Shown piece by piece: positions 25,908-32,140 of a stretch of DNA of 32,140 bases (within the stretch, counting starts at the first letter, position 1; every line of letters begins with the position of its first letter). The stretch is taken from positions 1-32,140 of the forward strand of contig CAMYVQ010000029.1 of NCBI GenBank assembly GCA_947302435.1, written 5' to 3'. Below the pieces are notes generated by a model. That model ran no database searches. It was given only the letters and a program-made list of their open reading frames with translations, and was not told the origin of the DNA. The DNA is from an uncultured Prevotella sp. (lineage in GTDB: Bacteria; Bacteroidota; Bacteroidia; Bacteroidales; Bacteroidaceae). The position numbers and the translations under genes were made by a program.

Positions 25908-26013
25908 CAATATAATAGCGGATGATGGGTGCTGATTCGTTTCGCTTGTTTTTATTTATGTTTCAGAATGTCGAAAAATGGGGTTCTAAGCATCTTGTTT
26001 GCTTTCTTTTTTG

Positions 26014-26021
26014 TACTTTTG
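26014..26021 (+). promoter_or_regulatory. -7 box (TACTTTTG) for the CotH-like gene
   Basis: The octamer fits TAnnTTTG and is followed by CAGCCGTT and then ATG, leaving 8 nt between box and start codon, the same layout as the radical-SAM gene promoter. The region GTACTTTTGCAGCC is a near mirror (12 of 14) of the divergent promoter at 25895-25908. No clear -33 box. Confidence 0.55.
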
Positions 26022-26029
26022 CAGCCGTT

Positions 26030-28384
26030 ATGAAACGATATATCAGTCATATCCTTATTCTGTTCCTCTGTGCCGTTGATGTTCTGGCACAGCCAAGTTT
26101 CGACAAGCCTCACGGACTTTACGAAGACGAGTCGCTGACCGTCGCCATCAGCAGTGTGAATGCCAATCCCGTCATTCGCTATACCCTTGATGGCAGTGAG
26201 CCGACTGCTTCCAGTCAACTGTACACCCGTCCGCTGACTTTCCGTTCCACTACGTTGCTCCGTGCTGTTGAAATCGTGGGCGATTCCGTCTCTCCCATTG
26301 CGACGGCTTCCTATATATTTATAAAATCGGTGTTGTCCCAGTCGAACACACCGTCGGGCTATCCCACCGAGTGGGGCAGCTACACCCAGATCTGGGGAAC
26401 GGCCAAGGCCGACTACGAGATGGATCCTGAAATGACAGGCAACGCTCAGCTGCGACCGAAAATCGTGCAGGGACTGAAAGAACTGCCCATCCTTTCCGTT
26501 GTCACCGACAAGGACAATCTGTTCAGTCATGAGAACGATTCGGTCAAGGGTGGCATCTACATCTTCACGGGCCCGCCGGTGGGCGATGCCACTGGGCATG
26601 GTTGGACTCGTCCCGTCAGTCTTGAACTGATTTCTTCTACCGAAGAGGGTTTTTCCACTACCTGTGGCTTGCGCCTGCATGGTGGTCATGGCCGTTTGGC
26701 CGAGAAAAACCCCAAGCATTCGTTCCGTTTTGTATTCAAGGAGAAATACGGTGCCAAATCCCTGAAATATCCGCTCTTCGGCGAGGGCGAGCCTCATAAG
26801 TTCGACCAGCTTGTGTTGCGCTGCCATTTTGGCAACAGTTGGCAGCACTGGGCCGATGACGACCGGCAGAAGGCACAGTACAGCCGTGATGTATGGGCGC
26901 GCCGCATGCAGCGCAAGTTGGGGCATACCAGTGTCAACGCGCGTTACGTCCACCTTTTCCTCAACGGAATGTATTGGGGACTTTACAATATCGCCGAGCG
27001 TGTCGACGATCAGTATGGCAAAGACCATTTGGGCGGACAGAAGAGTGATATAGACGTGGTGAAGATTGAAGAGGACGGCGGCAACCACGTCGAAGCCGCT
27101 GAAGGCGACCTCGATGCCTGGAGCCAGTTGGTCAGTACGGTGGCGAGTGTGGGCATGTTGTCCGACAATACCGTACCCTACAACCGTTTGCAGGGACTGG
27201 ATGCCGACGGTGAGCGTGACGAAAGCATAGAGCCGCTGCTCGACATCGACAACTTCATTGACTACATGCTGATCAACCAGTATGGCGGCAATACCGACTG
27301 GGATCATCACAACTGGTATGCCATCCGTCGTAGGGGTGCTGACAGTCAGGGATTCCGCTTCCTCTGCTGGGACACGGAGATGATTTTTGAGAATGAGCGC
27401 GAGAATGTGCTTGGCGTGAGCAATGGCCGTAGTTTTCCTACAGGAATGTTCCATAACCTTCTTTGCAACAGTGATTTTGCACGTCGCTATCTTCGTCGGG
27501 CCAAGACCCTTTTGGCCGACGATGGCCTGTTGGGGCCGCAGTCGGTGGTCGAAGTGTGGGACAGTCTTTACAACACCATTTCCTATGCACTCTATGACGA
27601 GGCTGCCCGTTGGGGTGACTATCGGCGCGATGTGCATCCCTGGCAGTCGATGGGGAGTCTCTATGCGGTCGACGAGACCTATCAGGCTGAGCGCAACCGT
27701 CTGCTCACCCGCTATTTCCCCTTCCGTTCCAGTTTCGTGCTCGAAAACATTACGGCACTCCTCGACATCGACGACTTCGAGGCTCCTGACGAATGGATGG
27801 CACTCGCGGCTTCGATGTTCCATGAATGGGATGGCACCGATGCCTTTGCACAGCCTTTGGACAAATCCGTCAATGTGGATTGGAACTTCAATGTGAATGC
27901 ACAGGGCGGTACGGCCATTGCCGGTTTCGTCAATGTGGAGCATAACCGTTTTGCCGACCTTGGCGACTACTCCACACTTGTGTTGCGCGGTACGGGCAAC
28001 AACCTTCGCATCCTTGCCAACCGTCTCGTGGCTCATGGCCCCTACAAGCAGATTACCGTGTCTTTCAACAACACCTGTCAGTATTGGAACGAGGAACTTC
28101 AGGCCATTGTACTGCCGCTCGACGATCTGCGCACTGTTGCTACCAACGAAGGTGTGACCCGTATCGATGACTTTGTTCATCTGAATGCAATGAAGGTCGA
28201 TTGGAACAGTACGGTCTGTGTCCGCGGCGCCTATCTTGTGCCGAAGTCCGTCTATGCCGAAGTCAACGCTCTTCGCCGCCATGTTTCCCATTCTGAAACA
28301 TCCTATAACCTGAACGGCCAGCGGGTGCTCCGTCCCACTCGTGGCATCTATATTGTCAATGGGCGGAAAATGGTGGTCAAATAA
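26030..28384 (+). CDS. Secreted CotH-kinase-like protein with sorting-like C-terminal tail
   Basis: Start ATG 26030 gives a signal peptide (MKRYISHILILFLCAVDVLA) and follows a promoter; an in-frame ATG at 25922 would lie upstream of it. The 784-residue protein starts with a chitobiase-like Ig domain (about 22-98, VIRYTLDGSEPTASS). It continues with a CotH domain (about 150-480) including HGGHGRLAEKNPKHSF, YGGNTDWDHHNWYAIR (418-433) and FLCWDTEM (444-451), which carry the Asp/Asn residues expected for metal and ATP binding. A beta-sandwich (about 610-745) precedes the tail YNLNGQRVLRPTRGIYIVNG. CotH proteins are atypical kinases in spore coats; why secreted ones occur in sugar clusters is not known. 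It is divergent from the GH43-GH98 operon. Confidence 0.85.
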   Translation: MKRYISHILILFLCAVDVLAQPSFDKPHGLYEDESLTVAISSVNANPVIRYTLDGSEPTASSQLYTRPLTFRSTTLLRAVEIVGDSVSPIATASYIFIKSVLSQSNTPSGYPTEWGSYTQIWGTAKADYEMDPEMTGNAQLRPKIVQGLKELPILSVVTDKDNLFSHENDSVKGGIYIFTGPPVGDATGHGWTRPVSLELISSTEEGFSTTCGLRLHGGHGRLAEKNPKHSFRFVFKEKYGAKSLKYPLFGEGEPHKFDQLVLRCHFGNSWQHWADDDRQKAQYSRDVWARRMQRKLGHTSVNARYVHLFLNGMYWGLYNIAERVDDQYGKDHLGGQKSDIDVVKIEEDGGNHVEAAEGDLDAWSQLVSTVASVGMLSDNTVPYNRLQGLDADGERDESIEPLLDIDNFIDYMLINQYGGNTDWDHHNWYAIRRRGADSQGFRFLCWDTEMIFENERENVLGVSNGRSFPTGMFHNLLCNSDFARRYLRRAKTLLADDGLLGPQSVVEVWDSLYNTISYALYDEAARWGDYRRDVHPWQSMGSLYAVDETYQAERNRLLTRYFPFRSSFVLENITALLDIDDFEAPDEWMALAASMFHEWDGTDAFAQPLDKSVNVDWNFNVNAQGGTAIAGFVNVEHNRFADLGDYSTLVLRGTGNNLRILANRLVAHGPYKQITVSFNNTCQYWNEELQAIVLPLDDLRTVATNEGVTRIDDFVHLNAMKVDWNSTVCVRGAYLVPKSVYAEVNALRRHVSHSETSYNLNGQRVLRPTRGIYIVNGRKMVVK

Positions 28385-28419
28385 ACTGTGTAAAATAGGT
28401 TCCAACTATTTATATTCAA

Positions 28420-28529
28420 TGGTGTCGCTGTCGATGTTTGATGGTGTCACCATTGATGTTGAATGATTTCATAGTTGATGTTGAATGGTGTGCTCATTGA
28501 TGTTGAATGGGCACACCATTTGACTTTGA
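28420..28529 (+). repeat. Array B: five 22-nt units, sister of array A
   Basis: Five consecutive 22-nt units start at 28420, 28442, 28464, 28486 and 28508. Second halves are TTGATGTTGAA in units 2, 3 and 4 without a mismatch, while first halves vary (TGGTGTCGCTG, TGGTGTCACCA, TGATTTCATAG, TGGTGTGCTCA, TGGGCACACCA). First halves of units 4 and 5 are reverse complements at 10 of 11 positions, giving a hairpin with a 13-nt stem (one wobble) around GATGTTG. The first half of unit 2 is itself a palindrome (TGGTG-T-CACCA). Total length (110 bp), unit number and orientation equal array A. It lies 36 bp past the CotH stop. Confidence 0.9.
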
Positions 28530-28649
28530 TAACAGGGTGTTATCGGCAAATGAGACAAAAAAGAAACGATGTGAAACAATTTGAAAACTCCATTAACGAA
28601 TGTAAAAGTCGTTCGGACGTACACGCAAACATTACACATAATTTATATG

Positions 28650-28657
28650 TAAATTTG
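28650..28657 (+). promoter_or_regulatory. -7 box (TAAATTTG) for the FAS1 lipoprotein-SusC operon
   Basis: This is the only clear TAnnTTTG octamer between CotH and the FAS1 gene. It predicts a leader of about 85 nt, much longer than for the other genes here. No good -33 TTTG is found at 20 bp upstream. Confidence 0.45.
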
Positions 28658-28745
28658 CAATCGCAAAACAGTTGCTAAAAAAGCTGTATCAATACTAAAA
28701 ATACAATAACTTAACAAACTTTATATAACAAAACTCAACAAACGT

Positions 28746-31379
28746 ATGAAAACAGAAAAACGAAGTCGGCTATGGATGTTGGCTGCAGGTACACTGTTTG
28801 TAGGTGCAAGTGCTTTTGTCTCCTGCACCGATAAGTACGACCTTGATGAAAAAATGCCAGAGGGATTCGGCTCAAGCATCTATGGTTGGCTTAACGAACA
28901 GTCGAACTACACCAACACCGTTCGCCTGATTGAGGATCTTGGCTACAAGGAAGTGCTGGCCAAGACTGGTTCGAAAACGCTGTTTGCTGCAAACGATGAT
29001 GCATTCAAGCGTTTTTACGAAAACAATCCCTGGGGTGTGGGAAGTTATGAAGAGCTTTCACCGGCCCAGAAGAAAATGTTGCTCTTCGGCAATATGATCG
29101 ACAACTCCATTCAGGTGAATGCCCTGTCGACCATCGAGGGCGAGCCTTTGCGTGAGAGGCAGTGCATGCGCCGTTTCTCATCGCTCGGCCAGTTTGACAC
29201 AGTGCCCGTGCTGAAGCCTGAGCAGATGCCCGACAACATTTATTGGAAGCGGCATCGTGACAGCGGCAAGGAAATGGTATGCCTTGAGGACGGAACGGCT
29301 GTGCCAATGATCCTTTTCCTTGAGCAGCACATGACAAACAACCGCATCACTAACGATGACTATAACTTCCTGATCAACTACGCCTACGAGCGCCAGGACG
29401 GTGATGCCAGCGTGAACGGTGTGAAGATGGTGGAACAGAACGTGCGTTGCGCCAACGGTTTCATCCATGTCATGGAAGATGTGATCACACCGCTGCCCAA
29501 TATGGGCGAGGTCATTGCCGCAGACACTTCGGTCAGCATGTTCAACAGGCTCTTGGAGCGTTTCTGCGCCCCTTATCCTGACGACAAGAACCTCACCAAC
29601 ACGGTGGAGTACAACCGTCTGTATGAAAAGAGCGTGGACACTGTTTACACAAAGCATTTCTTCAATAGCAAGAAGATTGATGGCAAGGATAGAAGTGAGA
29701 CCCCCGACGGTGCTTCTGCCCCTGGCGTGCTGCGCTTCGACCCGGAATGGAACTCATACTATTCTGCCAGCTTTAAGCCTGCTAACGACGGCCGCGCTTC
29801 CGAGCAGCGCGATATGGCTGTGATGATAGTTCCCACCAACCAGGCCATGCGGGAATACTGGAACGGTGCAGGCAAGCCGTTGAGCGAGAACTATGATTCG
29901 TGGGACGACGTGGAAGACTACGTGATCGTTGATCTGCTCAACATACACATGCTGTCTTCGTTCCTTTCGTCAGTGCCTTCCAAGTTCGATGGCGTGCTCA
30001 ACGATGCCAACGATCCCATGGGGCTGAAGAAGGAGGACATTGAGTCAGTCAAGCTGGCCTGCAACGGTGCTGTCTATCGTTCCAATAAGGTGTTCTCGCC
30101 TACGGCATACGTCTGCGTGTCCTTCCCTGCACTTGTCGACCGCAACATGAGGATCATCGACTGGGCTATCAAGCAGTGCCAGTATGACAACTATCTGAAG
30201 GCACTCGGAACAAGCTACAGTCTCTTCATCCCCAACAACAATTCGCTGTTGGAGTATATCGACCCCTGCTCGTTCCGTAAGGATCAGCTCCAGCTGCTGA
30301 GTTTCAACTGGAATCCCGATGCACCGTCGGTGAACGAGAGGGTGTCTGCTGATATCTATGACTACGATCCCGTGACGGGCCAGCGCGAATACAAGGAAAC
30401 CATTAGAAGCACGAAGGACGGGGTGAACAGCCGTATCAAGAGCTGCCTGAAGGATATTCTCGACACCCACATCGTGATGGGTAAGATCTGGGAGGGCGGC
30501 AACACCTACTTCCGCACAAAGAACGGTACAGGTATCCGCGTCATCAATCCTACCGACAATCCTGCCAACCTTGCAAGCATGACGGTGGAGGGCAGCTACC
30601 AGATGAACGAAGGTACACCCCTGAAAATTCAGCGCCTGTGGGATCAGCGCAAGGAAGTGACGGGTGGAAACGGTATCAGCTATGTGCTCAACGACCAGCC
30701 GATTATGGGTACACGCATGACGGTGAAGGATCAGTTGGATGCCCATCCCAAGTATTTCAAGGCTTTTGCGGATCTGCTCGAAGGCAGCAATCTGTTAGAG
30801 GAAAGGGTTCACAACCTTGGTACAGGCAAGGAATCGGACGACAGGGCTACTGGTGGTACAAACCTCTCTGTCTTCAATACCTATCATTATACAGTCTATG
30901 TGCCTTCCAACGCGTCCATCGAGGCCTTGCAGAAGGAAGGCAAGCTCTCTACCTGGGAAGAGGTGGACAAGAAGCGCGACGCAGGCAATCTCACCGGAGC
31001 CACGAAGGACTCGCTCGGAATCGTGAATTTCCTGAAATATCATATTCAGGATAATGCCCTTTATATCGGTGCCAAGAACGAGAGCGGCGAATACGAAACC
31101 TCACTCATCAATGACCGTACACGTCGCTTCTATATGCTGACATCGACTCTCAAGGATGATGTTATTGAGGTGAAGGACGGCGAAGGAAAAGTGCATTTGG
31201 TAAACACCGACGCGAAGGATGACGACGGTACACCTCTGTATAACATCCAGGCTCGCGAGTATTTGTATTATGGCAGTGATCCTACGAAGGCAACCGAGCT
31301 GTACACCACTTCGTCGGCAGTGATTCATCTGATTGACTCTCCTTTGTACAATGGTCAGTCTGATGACGGTAAATGGTAA
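28746..31379 (+). CDS. FAS1 (fasciclin)-domain outer-membrane lipoprotein
   Basis: The 877-residue protein has a lipoprotein signal (charged MKTEKRSR, hydrophobic core, lipobox FVSC with C27), so it is probably anchored in the outer membrane. Several FAS1-like modules can be picked out: about 50-250 (KTLFAANDDAFKRFY, FIHVMEDVITPL), a middle one (YSLFIPNNNSLLEYID) and a C-terminal one (YTVYVPSNASIEALQKEGKL, FLKYHI). Placement directly before a SusC-like receptor (33 bp gap) suggests it acts as a surface glycan-binding or structural partner, in the position where a SusD would be expected. FAS1 lipoproteins are known in Bacteroidota loci of this kind, but a binding specificity cannot be inferred. 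Confidence 0.88.
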   Translation: MKTEKRSRLWMLAAGTLFVGASAFVSCTDKYDLDEKMPEGFGSSIYGWLNEQSNYTNTVRLIEDLGYKEVLAKTGSKTLFAANDDAFKRFYENNPWGVGSYEELSPAQKKMLLFGNMIDNSIQVNALSTIEGEPLRERQCMRRFSSLGQFDTVPVLKPEQMPDNIYWKRHRDSGKEMVCLEDGTAVPMILFLEQHMTNNRITNDDYNFLINYAYERQDGDASVNGVKMVEQNVRCANGFIHVMEDVITPLPNMGEVIAADTSVSMFNRLLERFCAPYPDDKNLTNTVEYNRLYEKSVDTVYTKHFFNSKKIDGKDRSETPDGASAPGVLRFDPEWNSYYSASFKPANDGRASEQRDMAVMIVPTNQAMREYWNGAGKPLSENYDSWDDVEDYVIVDLLNIHMLSSFLSSVPSKFDGVLNDANDPMGLKKEDIESVKLACNGAVYRSNKVFSPTAYVCVSFPALVDRNMRIIDWAIKQCQYDNYLKALGTSYSLFIPNNNSLLEYIDPCSFRKDQLQLLSFNWNPDAPSVNERVSADIYDYDPVTGQREYKETIRSTKDGVNSRIKSCLKDILDTHIVMGKIWEGGNTYFRTKNGTGIRVINPTDNPANLASMTVEGSYQMNEGTPLKIQRLWDQRKEVTGGNGISYVLNDQPIMGTRMTVKDQLDAHPKYFKAFADLLEGSNLLEERVHNLGTGKESDDRATGGTNLSVFNTYHYTVYVPSNASIEALQKEGKLSTWEEVDKKRDAGNLTGATKDSLGIVNFLKYHIQDNALYIGAKNESGEYETSLINDRTRRFYMLTSTLKDDVIEVKDGEGKVHLVNTDAKDDDGTPLYNIQAREYLYYGSDPTKATELYTTSSAVIHLIDSPLYNGQSDDGKW

Positions 31380-31412
31380 TTAAAGAATGAAGAAATCAAA
31401 AACACTAAGGTT

Positions 31413-32140
31413 ATGAAACGATCGACAATCCTATTATTTTCATTTTTTAATTTTTTGATTGCGGCGAATGCTCAGCAGGCTGGCGACATCATCAGCGGTA
31501 CGGTGAACGATGCCTTCGGCCCTGTGATGATGGCCAATGTGGTCGAGATTGATGCGTCAAACCGTATCACGGCTTCGGCGGTCACTGATATGAATGGTAA
31601 CTTCTCGTTCAAGCTGAAGAATCCGAAGGACAAGCTCCGCATTTCGTTCGTCGGCTATAAGACGGTGACATTGCCCATCAACAAGACAAAATTCGTGGTG
31701 ACCATGCAGGATGCCACGACCCTTGGCGACGTGACGGTGACGGCCAAGCGCAAGGCCCAGGGTTCGGGTCTGGCCATTCCTGAAGACGAAATCTCAACCT
31801 CCCGTCAGAGCATCAGCATGAAGGAGTTCGACGGTCTGGCCATCACGACGGTCGACGAGGCCTTGCAGGGTCGTATCGCTGGTCTCGACATCGTGGCCAA
31901 TTCAGGTAACTTGGGTGCAGGTACATCGATGCGCCTGCGTGGTGTGTCGACCATCACGGGTTCCAGCGAGCCGCTCATCGTGGTCGATGGCAATGTCTGG
32001 GAGACCGACGTCAACAACTTCGACTTCTCTTCAGCCAATGAGGAGAACTTCGCCCAGCTGCTGAACGTGAACCCTGAGGACATCGAGAGCATCTCGGTGC
32101 TGAAGGATGCTGCCGCAACGGCCATCTGGGGTTCGCAGGG
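31413..32140 (+). CDS. SusC/RagA-like TonB-dependent outer-membrane receptor (partial, 5' end)
   Basis: The gene starts at ATG 31413, 33 bp after the FAS1 lipoprotein, and is cut by the window end after 242 codons. A signal peptide (MKRSTILLFSFFNFLIAANA) is followed by a carboxypeptidase-like regulatory domain (about 25-100, ISGTVNDAFGPVMMANV, ISFVGYKTV). Next comes the start of the plug domain with the family signature ALQGRIAGLDIV, SMRLRGVST, PLIVVDG and SISVLKDAAATAIWG. Such receptors import oligosaccharides across the outer membrane using TonB energy, normally with a SusD partner. None precedes it here; one may follow outside the window. Cargo is probably xylan fragments, by context only. 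Confidence 0.95.
   Translation, partial: MKRSTILLFSFFNFLIAANAQQAGDIISGTVNDAFGPVMMANVVEIDASNRITASAVTDMNGNFSFKLKNPKDKLRISFVGYKTVTLPINKTKFVVTMQDATTLGDVTVTAKRKAQGSGLAIPEDEISTSRQSISMKEFDGLAITTVDEALQGRIAGLDIVANSGNLGAGTSMRLRGVSTITGSSEPLIVVDGNVWETDVNNFDFSSANEENFAQLLNVNPEDIESISVLKDAAATAIWGSQ

Larger units (their letters stand above)
28385..28745 (+). other. 361-bp intergenic region before the FAS1-SusC operon
   Basis: After the CotH stop comes a weak hairpin (AAATAG-7nt-CTATTT, near 28394-28412), then the five-unit repeat array B (28420-28529), then about 120 bp of AT-rich sequence without recognisable features, and finally a -7 box at 28650-28657 with an ~85-nt leader to the ATG at 28746. A 67-codon frame at 28475-28678 overlaps the array and shows no protein-like features, so I do not call it. 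Confidence 0.6.

Noticed and set aside
25952..28405. An 817-codon open frame antisense to the whole CotH gene
   Set aside because: It is exactly in register with CotH codons, so it only means that CotH uses no TTA, CTA or TCA codons, the three that read as stops on the other strand. The translation has no signal peptide, domain or normal composition (very rich in His, Val and Ile). The gene has strong C/G bias in third positions, which explains it.
557..28529. The block between the arrays as an integrative element
   Set aside because: No integrase, transposase, relaxase, tRNA end or target duplication was seen; only two related arrays support it, so I list it as an idea and not as a mobile element.
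28475..28678. A 67-codon plus-strand ORF after CotH
   Set aside because: Its first part is repeat-array sequence and the rest is low-complexity AT-rich DNA; the -7 box for the next operon lies inside it.

Overview
This window is a large polysaccharide-utilisation region from a Bacteroidales bacterium, most likely Prevotellaceae (Prevotella, Segatella or a relative). The evidence is Bacteroidota-type promoters (-7 box TAnnTTTG), a SusC/RagA-type TonB receptor at the right edge, C-terminal tails on two large secreted proteins resembling Prevotella sorting domains, and best family matches to Bacteroidota carbohydrate-active enzymes. The genes together point to breakdown of a heavily decorated xylan, probably glucuronoarabinoxylan.

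Layout. 1-720: end of an unrecognised AT-rich gene, a doubtful small ORF and a 110-bp array of five 22-nt repeats. 721-5522 (minus): an operon of GPH-type sugar symporter, cytoplasmic GH43, ECF sigma factor and GH67 alpha-glucuronidase, the last three overlapping. 5695-7626 (plus): a secreted SGNH acetylesterase, converging on the next operon through three GGCC-centred palindromes spaced exactly 21 bp. 7687-14837 (minus): operon GH3 (PA14-containing, probable beta-xylosidase), GH97 (retaining type, probable alpha-galactosidase) and GH115 alpha-glucuronidase. 15038-18460 (plus): two secreted GH43 enzymes. 18518-20590 (plus): a two-gene radical-SAM/TIGR03915 pair of probable DNA metabolism, with no evident link to sugar use. 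20644-25866 (minus): operon of a secreted GH43 and a multidomain GH98 enzyme. 26030-28384 (plus): a secreted CotH-kinase-like protein. 28385-28745: a gap with a second 110-bp array of five 22-nt repeats. 28746-32140 (plus): a FAS1-type lipoprotein followed by the start of a SusC-like receptor, cut by the window end.

How they work together (inference from families): GH98 would cut the decorated xylan backbone, the esterase would remove acetyl groups, GH115 and GH67 would remove (methyl)glucuronic acid from internal and terminal xyloses respectively, GH97 would remove galactosyl caps, the secreted GH43s would remove arabinose or xylose side groups, GH3 would trim xylo-oligosaccharides in the periplasm, and the symporter plus signal-less GH43 would import and finish short products in the cytoplasm. 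No GH10 xylanase, SusD or hybrid two-component regulator is in the window; they may lie outside it.

The most unusual signals are not in the proteins. The two 110-bp arrays (557-666 and 28420-28529) have the same five-unit, 22-nt design, the same orientation, and internal mirror pairing of 11-nt half-units, and they bracket the whole enzyme block. A third, unrelated sequence with 21-bp pitch sits between two convergent genes. Other points are an ECF sigma factor without a visible anti-sigma partner, an in-frame palindromic insertion in GH3, and two promoters that seem to give nearly leaderless mRNAs.
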